This document shows, one piece after another, positions 38,833 through 51,418 of a stretch of 64,000 bases of DNA. Origin of the DNA: Trichobilharzia regenti (Eukaryota > Platyhelminthes > Trematoda > Strigeidida > Schistosomatidae); NCBI GenBank assembly GCA_944472135.2, contig CALYDD020000435.1, positions 62,001 through 126,000 of the forward strand, written 5' to 3'. Position numbers and translations under genes: made by a program. The stretch's first letter is position 1. Each line of letters starts with the position of its first letter. A model generated the notes under the pieces. That model was not told the DNA's origin. It saw nothing but the letters and a program-made list of their open reading frames with translations, and ran no database searches.

Positions 38833-40540
38833 CTGAGTTGATTCGGTTGAAGTAAGTTTGCAACGAAATTTCAACCCGCGACAAATCGGCTGAAAGTCAA
38901 GTGCTTTAAACTAGTATACCTTATTAAAGTTATTAATAAAAAGGAATTGAATGATTCCTCGATAATAATCAATTATCCCAAGTATAAAACGAAGACGGAG
39001 TTAGCACATACATTACACTTGAAAATCACACAACAAAGTAAATCCATTTCCCACTTAGAGGCTGTTGCATCATTCAGGCTATGAGCCATACTTATTGTGT
39101 TAAGGTTAGTGATATCACAGCTTATTTTAAGCTTTTTTTCTAGAGAAAATAAATCCCTATCTCAATTATAACTACAGAATGAATATTGCCAAGTTGTAAT
39201 CACTAGTCGTCGCCAATAGGCTCCATAATGTCACAGCAAGGTGAAAGTTCATCGATGCCATTACTCGTTGGCGGTAGCATAAGATCACGAAGAGATAGAA
39301 GGTTAGAACTCACACACGGGTTATTGAATTCCAAGTTAGATGTCGAATAGTCAATGAGATTAACTGCTTTCGACCCTCGGTGATGTCATAGGTGTACACT
39401 CTTGAGGAGCCATAAACTACAATAGAACAATTATCTAACACTCGTTCATTTACCTACCACTTCGCTGAATATACAAGCACCATGAAGAGCGTTACAACTG
39501 AACATTTTGTACTTGAAATGAATAACTAGTTAACTTCAGAATATACCCAAATGACCAAGATCAATGTATTTCTTATGAGTATGTAATAGATTAGTATTCC
39601 TTGGGTCACTTATGCACAATTTTACAACATAGTGATAATTTACTCAAACGGGAACCACCGCCACTTCACTATTCTAGATCTAAATAGCTTATTCACTGTC
39701 CTACTCTCAGGATTATTATCCATACTGTGCCTAATTATGAGACGGATAATAAATTGGGTGGCATATTTGAAGAGGATGAAAGATGTGAGTGTTACACGTA
39801 CCCACACGTCCAGATAAACCGAAGAGTTATTCGGAAATAACGCAGTTGATATATGTGACCCGGCAGGAAGAGATAAACCCTCATATTCATGTTTCCAATA
39901 ATTCATTTGTAGTTGTGAGTACCCCCAAATATCTATCATGTCATAAACCTGACAAATAATATTCAACCGCTAGTATACTGTGATCATGATGACACCAGTC
40001 TAGCTATGATATTTCAAGGAACTAAACACATATCTGCTTTGAAGAGAATTAGGAAATTGTGCTCAGTCAATGATTTCACTTTTTTTTCAGGAGGAGTTTA
40101 TCGATAGATTTCAGTATTCTTTTCAAAATTTGATCAAATATATTCTTTCGTGTCACACAGTTCACTAATGTGCTCCTTCTGAGCAGTGAGTGTTTGAAGA
40201 GTGACTGCACTTGCTTTAATATTCCTAATATTTGGTGTTCCAGACAGTAGGAAATAGTAGGTCTACTTCATAGCTGTTCCTTTCATGTAAGAATAGTAAA
40301 TACCATATGTGTCTCACTTGTCGCCGGTGAATCAGCTTTTTAGGGATAATATAACTTCGTTCTCTCTCTTGGTGTGAAATCCATCCCTTAACTCTGTCAA
40401 CTTCATGCAGATTCAGTCTTCAAATAAAATATTGGAGTGTGGAGTTATCCGAGTAGGAACAAGTGATGCATATATTTATGTGAACATCTGACAGTCAGAT
40501 ATGCAAGAGGAAAATATTATTGTTTCGATTGTCTTAGTTA
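38833..40540. other. Unique AT-rich DNA between B1 and A4: no gene seen
   Basis: Not repeated in the window. A 108-codon minus-strand frame (39,640-39,966) shows no domain or codon pattern I trust. The 39,190-39,480 stretch is less AT-rich and might be an old LTR or leader, with no partner found. Confidence 0.5.
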
Positions 40541-43211
40541 GTTAGTTAGGTTTGCACATATGTGATGACCTGATGTGTTGTGACGTTAGTGGTCTTTACT
40601 AGATCGAAACATTTTACGCATTTATGACAAGTATCCTTTTTCACCTCTGTGTGACAGTCATTTCGATTTTCACCCTCCCCCATACACCCAGTTTAGTTAT
40701 CATGAAATATTGTTAAACGTTAATTGTGACAAGTATAATAATTATCTGCAGATAGAGGAGTAGTGCATAGTGCATTGATACTGGTGAGTGGTGAATGGTG
40801 AGTGCCTTAAACGAGGACAACATGTCTGCTGTCTGATATGTTGTTGTATTTCTCATAATAAATTGTTTTTGCATTGGATTTACATTTTCAACCTCATGTA
40901 TATATATGTATAACTGAACTGAATTGTTGTCATTAAATTTCGTAACATTTCACTGACGAGATATATGATGTGTTTTATTCCTCACTCACTAGTAGAATGC
41001 ATCACACTGCACTACACTACACTACACTACATTAACCCCGTCACGCTACCCCACCCTCCATTAGGTTTGTAAATTTATTTCACTCTTACTTTTCATATTT
41101 GACTCCGCTTCTCTCAACTGAAATGAACTGTAATCATACCTTATATATGTCCAAACCAAGTTCACTTTTAACGGTTTGTAATCATACCTATTAAGGAGAA
41201 GGCTAGACAAGATCACGATGATGATGATGATGAGTGTTGGTGATATCAAAGTGATAATAATTGACTACTTATCATCCGCCAGCCTCCCTCTCCGTCTGTC
41301 ACAGTCATTTGTCATCCCCTCTCCCTCCCTCCCTACCAGGTTGGGTTATATTTTCGTTAACAATTCAGCTACCCCATCAGTTTAGTTTAGGTCTGATTCG
41401 ACCTAACATGGATTCTGCTTTTTGTCAAATCGCTCGCTGTACGCGGGAAGGCAGGCAGCTCAGTCACCATCCGAGTATTTATCCGATGTCTTTCGGCGAG
41501 TATGTATGTATTCACATTCATATTCTCATACCTTAGTTGGTCAGGTCAACCTGGTTCTTGACCGTATCATTCATTCACGAGTTTTCATTGGAACCACAAG
41601 CAATTGGAATTCAAGCAAATTACTACTATTACTATCATAATAATAAGTATAATTTTTAAAAAGATGCAATTTCTAGGATGATATTGTAGCGCATGCTACA
41701 CCAGACAACATTCATAAGTAGTTAGTACACAGACATGATGTGCAAGAATATCAACAAATTAGTTAGTTAGTTAGTTAAGAGAAGAAATGAGTGTGTGAGT
41801 GAGTGAGTGAATGAATGAATGATACCTTGTGAAACAACATAGAAAACATAAAAGAAGGACAAAGAAGAGCGACAGCGTGTAGCGTGTTTTATTTACACAA
41901 CTAACTCATGATTCACACACACACACACACAGACACAGCGTATCAGTCTCAAGTGTACACCATATGCATGGGCGTAATGAGCTTTGTTTATGAGCCAGGT
42001 AGGTAGGTACGCAAATCAGTGTGAACGCTTGTACTGTCCACTCATTCATTCACTCATCCATTCACTCACTGCTTATAAGACTGACTACCTTTGAAGTATG
42101 TAAGCGAGTATGTAGGTCACCGACAAACCACGACTTGACCAGTTCAGTTACACAACGATGAATATATATTTGGACATAATCAACATACTCTGTCTATCTG
42201 GTTAGTTAGTTAGTTGCTTCTATGACGCATTACAACACGTAATGTGGCTACGTGGCTAACTTGAAATGGTAATAATTTCCGCTGAAGGTAACTACTCTCC
42301 TTCCTTCCTTCGTGTAGCTGGTCCTGTGGCTGTAGCCACCCTAGGGAACAACTTGACGTCATCTTTGAATTGAATTACATACAGTGTACAAGTGGACATT
42401 CTGAGAGGTTTCTTGGTGGAAAGATCGTCTTCTAGTCGCCGAAAGCGAAAGGGAAGTACATCCATGCATCCACATATTCATGGAAGGTTTTACAAGTAGT
42501 TATCTTATCCTATCCTATCCTAGTCGATCCGATCCTACCACGACAACACCACAACTCATTCGCTCACTATTCGCATTCGCAGTCACCACCACTTACAAAG
42601 TAGAACTAGACCTACTGAAGACAGTATGCTTCTGATGCTTCTAGATGTCGTCGTGCACCACCACCACTCGAACTCCTTATCCAAAAATTTAACCCTAATA
42701 CTGATGCTAAGATACCTGCCGATTCTCATCAACTGTATCCTATCCTGACACAAATCACTAAGATTGTAGAAAGAGAGAAAACTTTTACTTATTTGGAGAA
42801 TTTATATTTTAATAATACAGTAAAGTGTCACAACAAATCCGTTGAATTCCACTGGCGGTATCCTCCTGCAAATGAGTAAAATATGAGAATAGTTGGGTTA
42901 TTACAAATGACGGAAATTGTTATTCAATTAACATTTTAAAATTGACCTAAAAACACATCAAACAGTAGGTTCCTAAAATTTGTTATCCGTATTAATACAA
43001 TACCCATAGTTGGTTTGTAAGTGTGTGTGTGTGCGTAAATTCTCTGACTTGTCGACAAGCCTGTAGCCATTGCACTACCTATTCTATTATTACTATTATT
43101 AATACAATTCCCATAGTTGGTTTGTAAGGATTAAATTTGATTTACGAGTTTGACCACGACAAGCCAAGAATCGGATTGTCATAATCATAATCATATACAA
43201 TTGTTCTTGCA

Positions 43212-43490
43212 CCTGGGGGCATTGGGGAGTACTGGGCAGCCAGCTGCTTCGTCAGACACCCTAGTTTCGGAATCATTGGCAGTACGTGCCCACCACAGTG
43301 GCAGGGTTCCAATCCAGGACCTTCCGGTTACAAGCAAGGCCAGCTAGCTGGCTGGTTGGCTGGCTCGTATACCATTCAGTCACCACTCACTGGGACCTGA
43401 CCTGACCTGACCCGACCAGATTCAATGACTAACGCATGAATTCTAACTTCTACCAATCAATTTATGATGCATTTACCGCGACTGGCGGCG
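43212..43490 (-). repeat. tRNA-derived SINE-like region in unit A4
   Basis: Fourth copy, with a few substitutions (for example GGGCAGCC for GGACAGCC) and an extra GGCTGGTT-type expansion of the GGCT run near 43,345. It marks the start of the near-identical part of A4. Confidence 0.5.
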
Positions 43491-44023
43491 GCACCAACCA
43501 ATCGGTGGGAAATCCATCCTCGCTCGCACAGTTGACTGGACTGGACTGGACTGATTGGAGCTCACCGTGTAAAACTGACTAACTGACTAACAACATATAT
43601 GCTGCTGATGGATTAATTGCTGGCTGGCTGGCTGGCTGGGTGCTGGGTAGGTCTGCCTGTTTGTCTATTTGAATTGACTAACTAACATTATGCCCAATTA
43701 TATAATTATTCTTGCACTAACTAGGCTTACATTGCGATTTCTCAGTAGTCACTGCACTCACTCACTCACTCACTCACTCACGCACTCACTCACTAGTTAA
43801 ACATTCTGCAATGCTTGTTTTCTTTTATTTCAGCACTAAAAGTATTATTATTATTATTGTCCTACAACGTCGTAATTAAAACTACAGAAGTGAAAATGTC
43901 ACTTCATCTCATAATCTCATAGGACGAGGAGTAGGGCACAATGATCAACTTTTTAAATATATTTTCATATGCATATATATATATATATTTTTAATATACA
44001 GGCATCTATCTATCTATCTATCT

Positions 44024-44374
44024 GTGTCAATTTATCGATCAATCCAGTCAGTCAGTCAGCCAGCCAGCCATCTTTTGAAAATACACATGATATAACAAGA
44101 TATTGATTTTTTAATTTTAATTAGTCATCTAAATGCCTTGTATAATAGAGTAGAGTAGAGTAGAATAGAATAGAATTAATTATTCCTTAATTCATTGCTT
44201 CCCTGCCTGCTTTGATTGTGAATTGTAAATTTTGCCTAAAAGATGATGATGATAAGTAATGACTTCTTTTAATTTGAAGCAGAAGAAGATGTCAATTGAA
44301 AAAGAACTTATTATTTATTCTTATTATTAGTCTTTTTGGGAGAATTTTATCATGACCTCTATGAGACATGAATT
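44024..44374. repeat. 351-bp segment, single copy in unit A4, with short (CTAT)n on each side
   Basis: Here the segment occurs once. The left tract is only about 20 bp and the right tract (44,375-44,467) under 100 bp. This is the simplest arrangement among the four units and fits an ancestor in which unequal exchange between the two flanking tracts had not yet duplicated the segment. Confidence 0.85.
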
Positions 44375-44823
44375 ATCTATCTATCTATCCTATCTATCTA
44401 ACTATCTATCTAACTATATAACTATCTATCTAACTATATAACTATCTATCTATCTAACTATCTATCTGCCACAGTTTGAGGCACTTACTTCAGTAGCACG
44501 CTGGCTGGGTTCGAGCCAGCCCTGGCGGTTTACACAGAATGATAAGTTCTTGTTTGTTTTTGGTCGAATTACAAAACACACAGACACACTCACAGTTGGT
44601 GTGATGATCTCGGACAGCAGTAGTTTTACTCAAAATATACTACCGAAAACGAACACACAAACAAAAAACAAACAGAACTTATCATTGTCTGTAAACTATT
44701 GAAATATATGATTATTATTTATTTATTTACTGACATTAACTACTCCGGGAGAATTGATTGCAACTATAGAAATGACTCAGCGCTGACTCAGCAAGAAAAT
44801 AACATCCGGAATTCCGACGCCAA

Positions 44824-45010
44824 TATGAACAAACTGCAGACCTTCATCAACAGCTGCAACAACTGTTAAACTTTCCTCGAGAACACATGGCCGGCCAGGT
44901 AAGGAAAACTTTGGCAGGGAAACCAACGCAATGGAGATATACGGCTGTAGCCATGTGTTCCTCTAGGAATGAAACGAGACAATAATAAAAATAATAATAA
45001 TGGTAATAAT
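44824..45010 (+). mobile_element. Deleted RTE-like 3' tail in unit A4
   Basis: Same remnant. Here the 3' end reads CCATGTGTTCCTCTAGGAATG, closer to the CCCTATGTTCCTCTAGG of the longer elements than A1 and A2 are, and the AAT tail has been rearranged. Confidence 0.6.
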
Positions 45011-45140
45011 AATGATACTTATAGTATAATATAATGTAATAATAATAATAATAATAGTAATAGTAATAATATACCGAAAATGAGAATTGAATACGCGAAC
45101 TGACAAATATCCATCTCCGTATACTTATCGTCCGCTGTCT

Positions 45141-45887
45141 CTAAAGTGACGATGCCATGTAGTCATCGGCAACCTCGGCTGGGCTGGACTGTAAAGTGAT
45201 GATTTCGCCATCGAGATTTCCTGTTAATACTAACAATGCTAAGAGATGATCTTCATAAACCACAAGTTGATGATGAGTTCCACTAACATATGACACACGT
45301 TTAAGTAAATTATTATTATAAAAATTATTATTAATATTTTCTTCAAATACTTACCGAGTGAGTGAGTAATTTGTCAATGATATTCCGGGATTCATAATCA
45401 CTGACAGGCTGATAGTTAGCTTCGTTAGACGAGAGAGACAGACGGCTGGCTGGCTGGCTGGCTGGCTGGCTTTCATTCAAAGTAACAACAATAAGTATTG
45501 AAAATATAAGTAAGAATTATTTCAACTGGTAAAATACTGGTCGGCTGGATACACTCACTTGTCGTCGATTTGCCAAGAGGAGAGGAGAGGAGAGGATTGC
45601 AGATGAATAATGCCAGTTAGAAGGAATCAAATGACTGAAAATGATGAATAGCATTGAATTAGATTGATAACAACTTGGAATTGGGGCTATGAAGTCATCA
45701 AATAAATAAATGAATAAATAAATAGAAATCTACATCTGGTTGTTTGATGCAAGCAACCAAAATCTTCAAAGTCATATGTCTTTACATCCACTAAATAGAA
45801 TATGTAAGAGAGAGAAAACAGTACTTACTTACCTCTCCAGTCAGGTCGTGTGTGGTTATAACCAGGCGTCGTTGTTTGTGTCTTCAT
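45141..45887 (-). CDS. Candidate split gene, unit A4 copy
   Basis: ATG at 45,887-45,885, stop at 45,143-45,141. Exons keep the A1 lengths; the only length change in the locus is 8 bp in intron 3, from a GGCT-repeat expansion. The start of exon 5 differs from A1 at four positions in about 35 bp: Pro to His, Arg to His, one silent Val change and Glu to Asp. None breaks the frame, and two further changes fall in the intron just upstream. Survival of frame and splice sites in the most diverged copy is the best support I have that this is coding, though the sample is small. Confidence 0.38.
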
Positions 45888-46610
45888 TTTTATTATATAT
45901 ATGTACTTTGACAACAGCGTCTGGAAATGACGAAGTGGGGGAAATATAACAAAGGTAGTGTATTATCCATCCATCCATCCATGTCTTCGCACCTCTTCCT
46001 TTGATGCGCATTGCATCCGCCTTTCCACAATTCCAAATCCCTAAAAGCTGCTTGCATCTTGTAACCGTTGTTTTTGACATCAATAAAATCTGGACCAGCT
46101 GTATCTATCCACCAAGGCGTCATTATCCATGCAGTTTGCCAGAAAAGACAAAGCATCTACTTCCTACTGTCTAGATCCAACTAGCTGCATAATCTTCAAT
46201 ATCCACCAATCGAACTCCATATTGTCTGAGTTGTCTTCATCCTCCTCCTTCTACTCCTGATGATGATGATGATACTGCGAATATAAATGTACAATTAGTC
46301 TACACCCAAAATACCACTGGCTCGCTCGCCTGCATGCTGAATAAATTCTGTAATAATGGTCTTTGAATGTAATCAGCACCGCTTATATACCTCTCGCTCT
46401 CTAGCCAAACACATCATCACGCCCACCACCCCACCCCACCCCAATACACACACACGTTCTCCCTCCCCCCCCCTTTGTTTCGTTTGTATTAGGTAGTTAG
46501 TTAGTTAGTTAGGTTTACATATATGTGATGACCCGATGTGATGTGACGGTGGTCGGTAGTGGTGGTGTGCAAATGAAACCAACATCTATTAACATACGGC
46601 ATTTTACCCA

Positions 46611-47003
46611 TACCTATACTGAAGATCAGATGGCCGGTTCGGAAAGAATCACCAACAAGAAACTATGAGAACAAACAAACAAAACAAGAATCAATCGCCA
46701 ACCCACAAATATGCAAGAGAAAGTGGAGACGGATGGATTGGACACTCGTTGAGGAGGCCAGTTGTTGAGATCACGCGTCAGGTCATCGCTCGAGTTGAAA
46801 CCGAAAGGGAAGAGGCGAGTGGGTCGTCGTTGCAAGGGTGACATGGAGGAGATCGTGTGAAGAGAGAGGAGTTGAAACAGTATGGACTAACATGGATGCA
46901 GGTGAAAAGTACAGCAGAAGGAAGACAGAAGTGGCAAGTGGAGACGTGCATGTGAAGCCCTATGTTCCACTAGGAACCCAAAGAAACAATAATAATAATA
47001 TAT
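46611..47003 (+). pseudogene. RTE-like 3' fragment R5
   Basis: Begins directly after the broken A4 unit. YTEDQMAGSERITNKK, then KRKWRRMDWTLVEE-like and GKRRVGRRCKGDMEEI (about 46,800-46,856). The 3' end has GTGAAGCCCTATGTTCCACT and an AATAATAATA tail. Only the last 130 residues or so of the protein are represented. Confidence 0.65.
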
Positions 47004-48328
47004 ACTATTATAGATGCGATGATGAGGAAGTAACTGAGAAGAAATACTTTTAATTCGACAACCTAACTATCTGTCAATGAAATAGGTGAATGGAGCAGCG
47101 CAAACACAACATCGTAACATATTTCCATTCTGCTAGAGGAACCGTATCATTCAAATACAATGAGTAAGTATTCGAATTTCATTGTAGTCATATCAGTGTG
47201 AAATATATTCAGTCAAACATCGAAATGTTTCACCAAAACAATAGGAGGATCATCTGAGCCACTGGGTTACCTAATCTTACTTAAAGCAGCATGCGTCAAA
47301 GTTACTTACTTCTACTCGGCTACTGCCATCTAATTATGTCATTTAATAACAGCCGGTATACACGAGCCTTTTTTAAACGGCTTTCATTACACCCCTGGAT
47401 ATGTTCTGAAGAGACAAAACGGTCATGTTTACAACTCAACAATATTTCATCGAATGATGCACCACAGACTACTATTTTGCTTGAAAATCCTAAATGAGTA
47501 GTAACTAGACATACACAGAAAATTCAGAATGATGTATAAACGTATTGTTCAAAATAAAGCTCATATTTTTGTTCAATTATTTCTCAGTCATTTTCATACA
47601 TTTGAATACCACACTCATCAAGTAGATGTTACAGATAATTGACTTCTGTCCCTCATGTTAGTACCTATGTATTAGATTATTTTGATGGTTTATTCAAGTG
47701 TCTGGAAAGTGTATTACAGTGTATTATAAACAATCTAACTAACTTCTTGGGACAAAGTACGAAATGAAGGAATCCTCTTCAAACTGAATGAAGCATCCAG
47801 GGCTACAAATGAGATCTGTTATTTTATTCATAAACCATGTGAATCTTTAAATCACATCGGTGTCTGTTGTTGTGTTTAGATCGCAAACTGAGTCAGTATT
47901 CATTTGATAATTCAATAATCAGATAATTTATCATACTAAAATAAAGTTACCCCTTATTTTCAATGCGCTTTGAATGATTAGATCAAGCTAGTTTTGTGTG
48001 GCATTATTCCGACCTTGAATTTTAATGACACAAGATGCCTAAATATTCTAGCATAATACTTCAAGGACAGCCACCTCACCTCACCTTATGTCTATCGGCG
48101 AATTCACCAATAATCTCAACGATTACATATTCATCTACTCACTCGTATTACTTACATTTAGTTTAATCACTTACCCGCTGTTCTACAATTTCCATATCAA
48201 TAATACCCCTCCTTGTTCTAATAATACAAGACAGAATGAGAATAGTCTGAGAAGCTCCGTGATTGTCTAAATATGAAATAAATTATGAGTCCCTTCTCAG
48301 TCTAGACAACAGACACTCATGGGATTAT
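47004..48328. other. Unique AT-rich DNA between R5 and block B2
   Basis: Single-copy in this window. Apart from the small frame at 48,088-48,270, nothing here looks coding. Confidence 0.5.
48088..48270 (+). CDS. Small open frame with one predicted membrane segment
   Basis: Sixty codons from ATG (context CACCTTATGTCT) to TAA. The start MSIGEFTNNLNDY is followed by a 20-residue hydrophobic stretch (IFIYSLVLLTFSLITYPLFY) and a polar tail with two Cys-free Asn/Ser-rich segments, TPPCSNNTRQNENSLRSS. It could be a small membrane protein or one exon of a larger gene. I do not recognise it. It is the only frame with such a pattern in single-copy DNA here, but a 60-codon frame can arise by chance. 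Confidence 0.22.
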   Translation: MSIGEFTNNLNDYIFIYSLVLLTFSLITYPLFYNFHINNTPPCSNNTRQNENSLRSSVIV

Positions 48329-49153
48329 AATGAAATACCTCAGGTGTTCAAGCAATAAACTCATAAACAAATCCCGTTAGTTTTAAGGAATCCTAAATCC
48401 TTTCCAGTCCAGTCATCATGTCAGCACATTCATGAATAATGTCTTCACGGTTAAGAACGAAATGTTATGGATTTATTCCCTGAATAGTCTGGCGTCTGAC
48501 ATGTAGGTGCAATCCTTTCACTTCCATTTATGTCCTGTCAGTCTCACTTTTCTTCTGAGGACGTGATTGTAAATGGATGTGCTCACATCCTTGAGAATGA
48601 CTTTCATGATGAGTTTAATCCATGATTCATACAGAAACAGTGATTTGACGCTTAAACATTTTGTATTATGCATGATTACTCACACTACCACTACAAACAC
48701 CGCATTAGTGCTGACAATAAAAAAACACAACCTGAAATGTTTATTTTATGATTGTTCAGTGTTGTTCAATCAAATTAACTGATCATCTTGGCTATAAACA
48801 TTCTTAGGAACATCTCAATAATTTCTTGTATGATTATAGCTGTCACTGTTCACCACGCATACACATATCATAGCTTCCAGTACCCAGTACTGAAATATTT
48901 TTCCATTATTTGTGTTTATCTTCCTTTCTACTTGGTACTTTTATTTGCATTTTTTCTTTTGTTTTTTTTGTTATTTCTGTTTCTTTTTTGGTTTTTTACT
49001 GTGTTTTTATTTTTATATTTACTTATTTTTTTGTAATACTCCTTTTAAATGTACGATGAAATTAGATGCAATATTGTAGATATGTGCTGAAAATTCCACA
49101 CTGTGCCACAAGTACTGTTTCTGGAATAAAGCGAAATTGTTATGTTATGTTAT

Positions 49154-49620
49154 AAATCTCATCCAACAGTTATACGACAATGCTTCATGCCAAGTAATCC
49201 ACAACGAGAACTTTCGGAAGCCTTCGAAGTGAGGACGGGAGTGAGACAAGGCTGTCTACTATCGTCAATGATCTTCCTGATTGAAGTAGATTGGATAATG
49301 CAACAGACGACGGCGGGCAACGAGGAAACAGGCATAAAATGGACCCTCATGAAAAACTTGGAGGATCTAAACTTAGCTGATGATATATGTCTGATTTCCC
49401 TCAAAATGGAAGATATGCAAGTGAAAAGGAACAAGCTGGCAGAAAAAGCATCAAAGATAGGACTTCAGGTGAGCATAGATAAAACAGAGGTAGATGTGAA
49501 GATTCCTGGCCAACAGCGACAGCAACAACAACAGACAACAATCAGCATACATGGGAGAACTCTCGAAGAAGAAAACTCCTTTACCTACCTACCTACCTAC
49601 CTCCCTCGGAAGCACCGTTT
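49154..49620 (+). pseudogene. RTE-like RT fragment, B2 copy of R1, 3' half deleted
   Basis: Same as R1 up to CTCGGAAGCACCGTTT, then joins Gypsy-like sequence from the middle of the neighbouring element. The uninterrupted 198-codon frame 49,142-49,738 is therefore a chimera made by the deletion, not a gene. It lacks the 6-bp insertion near 17,305 of B1 (ACTTCAGGTGAGC against AATGACTTCAGGTGAGC), so its LADD-to-GSIV frame is more open. Confidence 0.7.
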
Positions 49621-49866
49621 GATGAAGGGGATAATCCAAAACGCACTGAAGTTTATCAACACTCTATTAACACGGGTAGACACCCACCTGCGTGTCAATC
49701 ACCCAGACAGATTCTGGTTCACTATCAACCCCAGCTAGATACTCTCATACAAGACATGCTGAACAAGAATGTCATCGTACCCTCATCCTTCCCTGGGCAT
49801 CATAAATTGTCTTGGTAAAGAATAAGGACCGCTGTCTACGAATGTGCACTTATATCAAAAATCTGG
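49621..49866 (+). pseudogene. Gypsy-type RT N-terminal remnant, B2 copy
   Basis: Matches 19,662-19,907 of B1. Everything upstream (Gag, zinc knuckle, protease and the RTE 3' end) is gone through a 2.2-kb deletion whose joint is a CGTTT shared by both sides. Confidence 0.7.
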
Positions 49867-50136
49867 GTACGTTACGTTGATGATACATTTGTAATAATTA
49901 AGAGAGATGATTTAGAATATACCCATAAATTAATAAACAAGAAATCTGAAGACATAAAATTCACAAGAGAAGAAGAATTAGATAACAAAATCCCATTTTT
50001 AGATGTCTTATTCAGGAGAACCAACACAGGAAATTTAGAAACACAAGTATATAGAAAATCAATACACACAGATCAAATACTCAACTATACTAGCAATAAT
50101 CCATTTACTCACACACAAAAGAAACTGTGTGAAGAC
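49864..50136 (+). pseudogene. Penelope-like element P2, RT part, B2 copy (shortened)
   Basis: YVDD at 49,873-49,884 and the same frame until KKLCEDC, where a deletion of about 321 bp removes the end of the RT segment, the left target-site duplication and the start of the CR1-like piece. Confidence 0.7.
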
Positions 50137-50838
50137 TGTTTCTCATATGCCAGTTTACTCCATCTCTGACGTAGACGTGATATCCGGCTATCGACCGAAG
50201 GGTGGGTGTACTGCTCATCAGTCCGCTCCGTCCTTCTTTATTGCTGTGAGCGAGATCTGGCCATTGGGAGTGGAAGACGTGGAAAGACTAGCTGTCTTTG
50301 ATCATAGGTGCGTACGCTGTATCTCCCGTTTGAAGTGGTATAACAGGGTGAACAATATCGAGGTTAAGCGTCGAGTGCTAGGTGAGGAGGGGAAGTCAAT
50401 CAACGAGGCTGTGAAACTGCATTGACTGAGATGGTTAGATCATGTGTTACACACGCATGACTAGTCATCGCCTTCCTCGACGAGCAATGTTAGCTAATAT
50501 GGAATCAGGCTGGAAAAGAACGAGTGGATGGTCAAATCAAAACACGTAGGTGCGGTCCTCAGGACGGTAAAAACCAATGGTTGGAAACAATCGGTGACAT
50601 GGCTCAAAATCGTTATCAATGGCTGGTGCAGATGCATCCACTCCTTGTTACTTATGATTTCCAATGAAACTATATTGTTCTTCGTTATTACTATTCCTTT
50701 GTATCACACCCTGCTTACTTTTTCTATTATGCTTTTCTTTTACTTTCTTCTCTTGGTTTGTGTGCTACATGGAGTGTGGCGACTCGAACTACCGCACATA
50801 TGTGCAAAGTTCTATGTCGAAAACAGACAGACAGACAG
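50137..50838 (+). mobile_element. CR1-like element C1, B2 copy, left end deleted
   Basis: Matches 20,499-21,198. The right (GACA)n end and the right GAAACCGTTTGA (50,839-50,850) are present; the left duplication has been lost in the 321-bp deletion. Confidence 0.7.
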
Positions 50839-50850
50839 AAACCGTTTGAT

Positions 50851-51212
50851 ATAGATACAGCACACAAGCCAGTCAGATCGCTTAATTCGATATTATGCAA
50901 ACCGAAAGATCCAACAGAAAAAGGAGATAAAATTAATACCATTTCCAAAATAAATTGTATGAACTGTAACAGGCGTAACATCTCGACCAGAGTGGGCATC
51001 CCCTTTGAATAAGAATCCAGGAACACAAATCAGCCGTGAAAGTACACGGTATATATTCCTGTTTCATATCAATGCATACAGACAACTATGGACATAAGTT
51101 TGATTGGGATAATGTCGAAATCTTAGACAGGGGAAACACCAAAAGTGCCAGGGAATTCCTAGTAGCCGGACACTCAAACGAATATGCAATTAACAAACAC
51201 GTTAACATATAG
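50851..51212 (+). pseudogene. Penelope-like element P2, GIY-YIG endonuclease part, B2 copy
   Basis: Same remnant. B2 has small indels relative to B1 (CACACAAGCC for CACACACAAGCC; ACATCTCGACC for ACATCGACC) that move the first part into another frame. Confidence 0.7.
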
Positions 51213-51371
51213 ACCAAATATACCAACTAATAAAAAGTAAATCAGGTGACGAGAAAGTTTAAAATCCAAGTCAATAGAAAATGGTCAATACATATGTAAA
51301 GATGGTTACCGGGAGACACAATTATATCACTTATGAAGAAATTTAAATCATTTCACTTTATGCTAAACACT

Positions 51372-51418
51372 GCGCTGAAGGGGGATGTTGTCCAGAAGAG
51401 GGACAACGAAAGCTCCGC
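51372..51418 (+). ncRNA. Hammerhead-ribozyme-like motif, B2 copy
   Basis: Identical to the B1 motif in every base, including the 7-bp helix II and the altered CTGAAGG box. Confidence 0.45.

Larger units (their letters stand above)
40541..46610. repeat. Unit A, copy 4: diverged left third, near-identical right part
   Basis: From about 43,021 to 46,610 the sequence follows unit A closely, apart from a patch near 45,250-45,300. From 40,541 to about 41,350 it is a clearly more diverged relative of the unit start: AGTTAGTTAGGTTTGCACAT and CACTCACTAGTAGAA resemble the other copies, with many indels. The stretch 41,350-43,020 has no match in the other units and no gene I can support. Only one copy of the 351-bp segment is present and the (CTAT)n tracts are short. 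After 46,592 the next unit starts but breaks after 19 bases, at 46,610, into an RTE tail. Confidence 0.85.

Noticed and set aside
39640..39966. 108-codon minus-strand frame in unique DNA
   Set aside because: No domain, no start context, and composition like surrounding AT-rich DNA.
41261..41536. 91-codon frame in the diverged part of A4
   Set aside because: Begins in a CT-rich low-complexity run and has no counterpart in the other units.
49142..49738. 198-codon frame joining RT motifs to a novel C-terminus
   Set aside because: The second half is Gypsy-like DNA in a wrong frame, joined by a 2.2-kb deletion.
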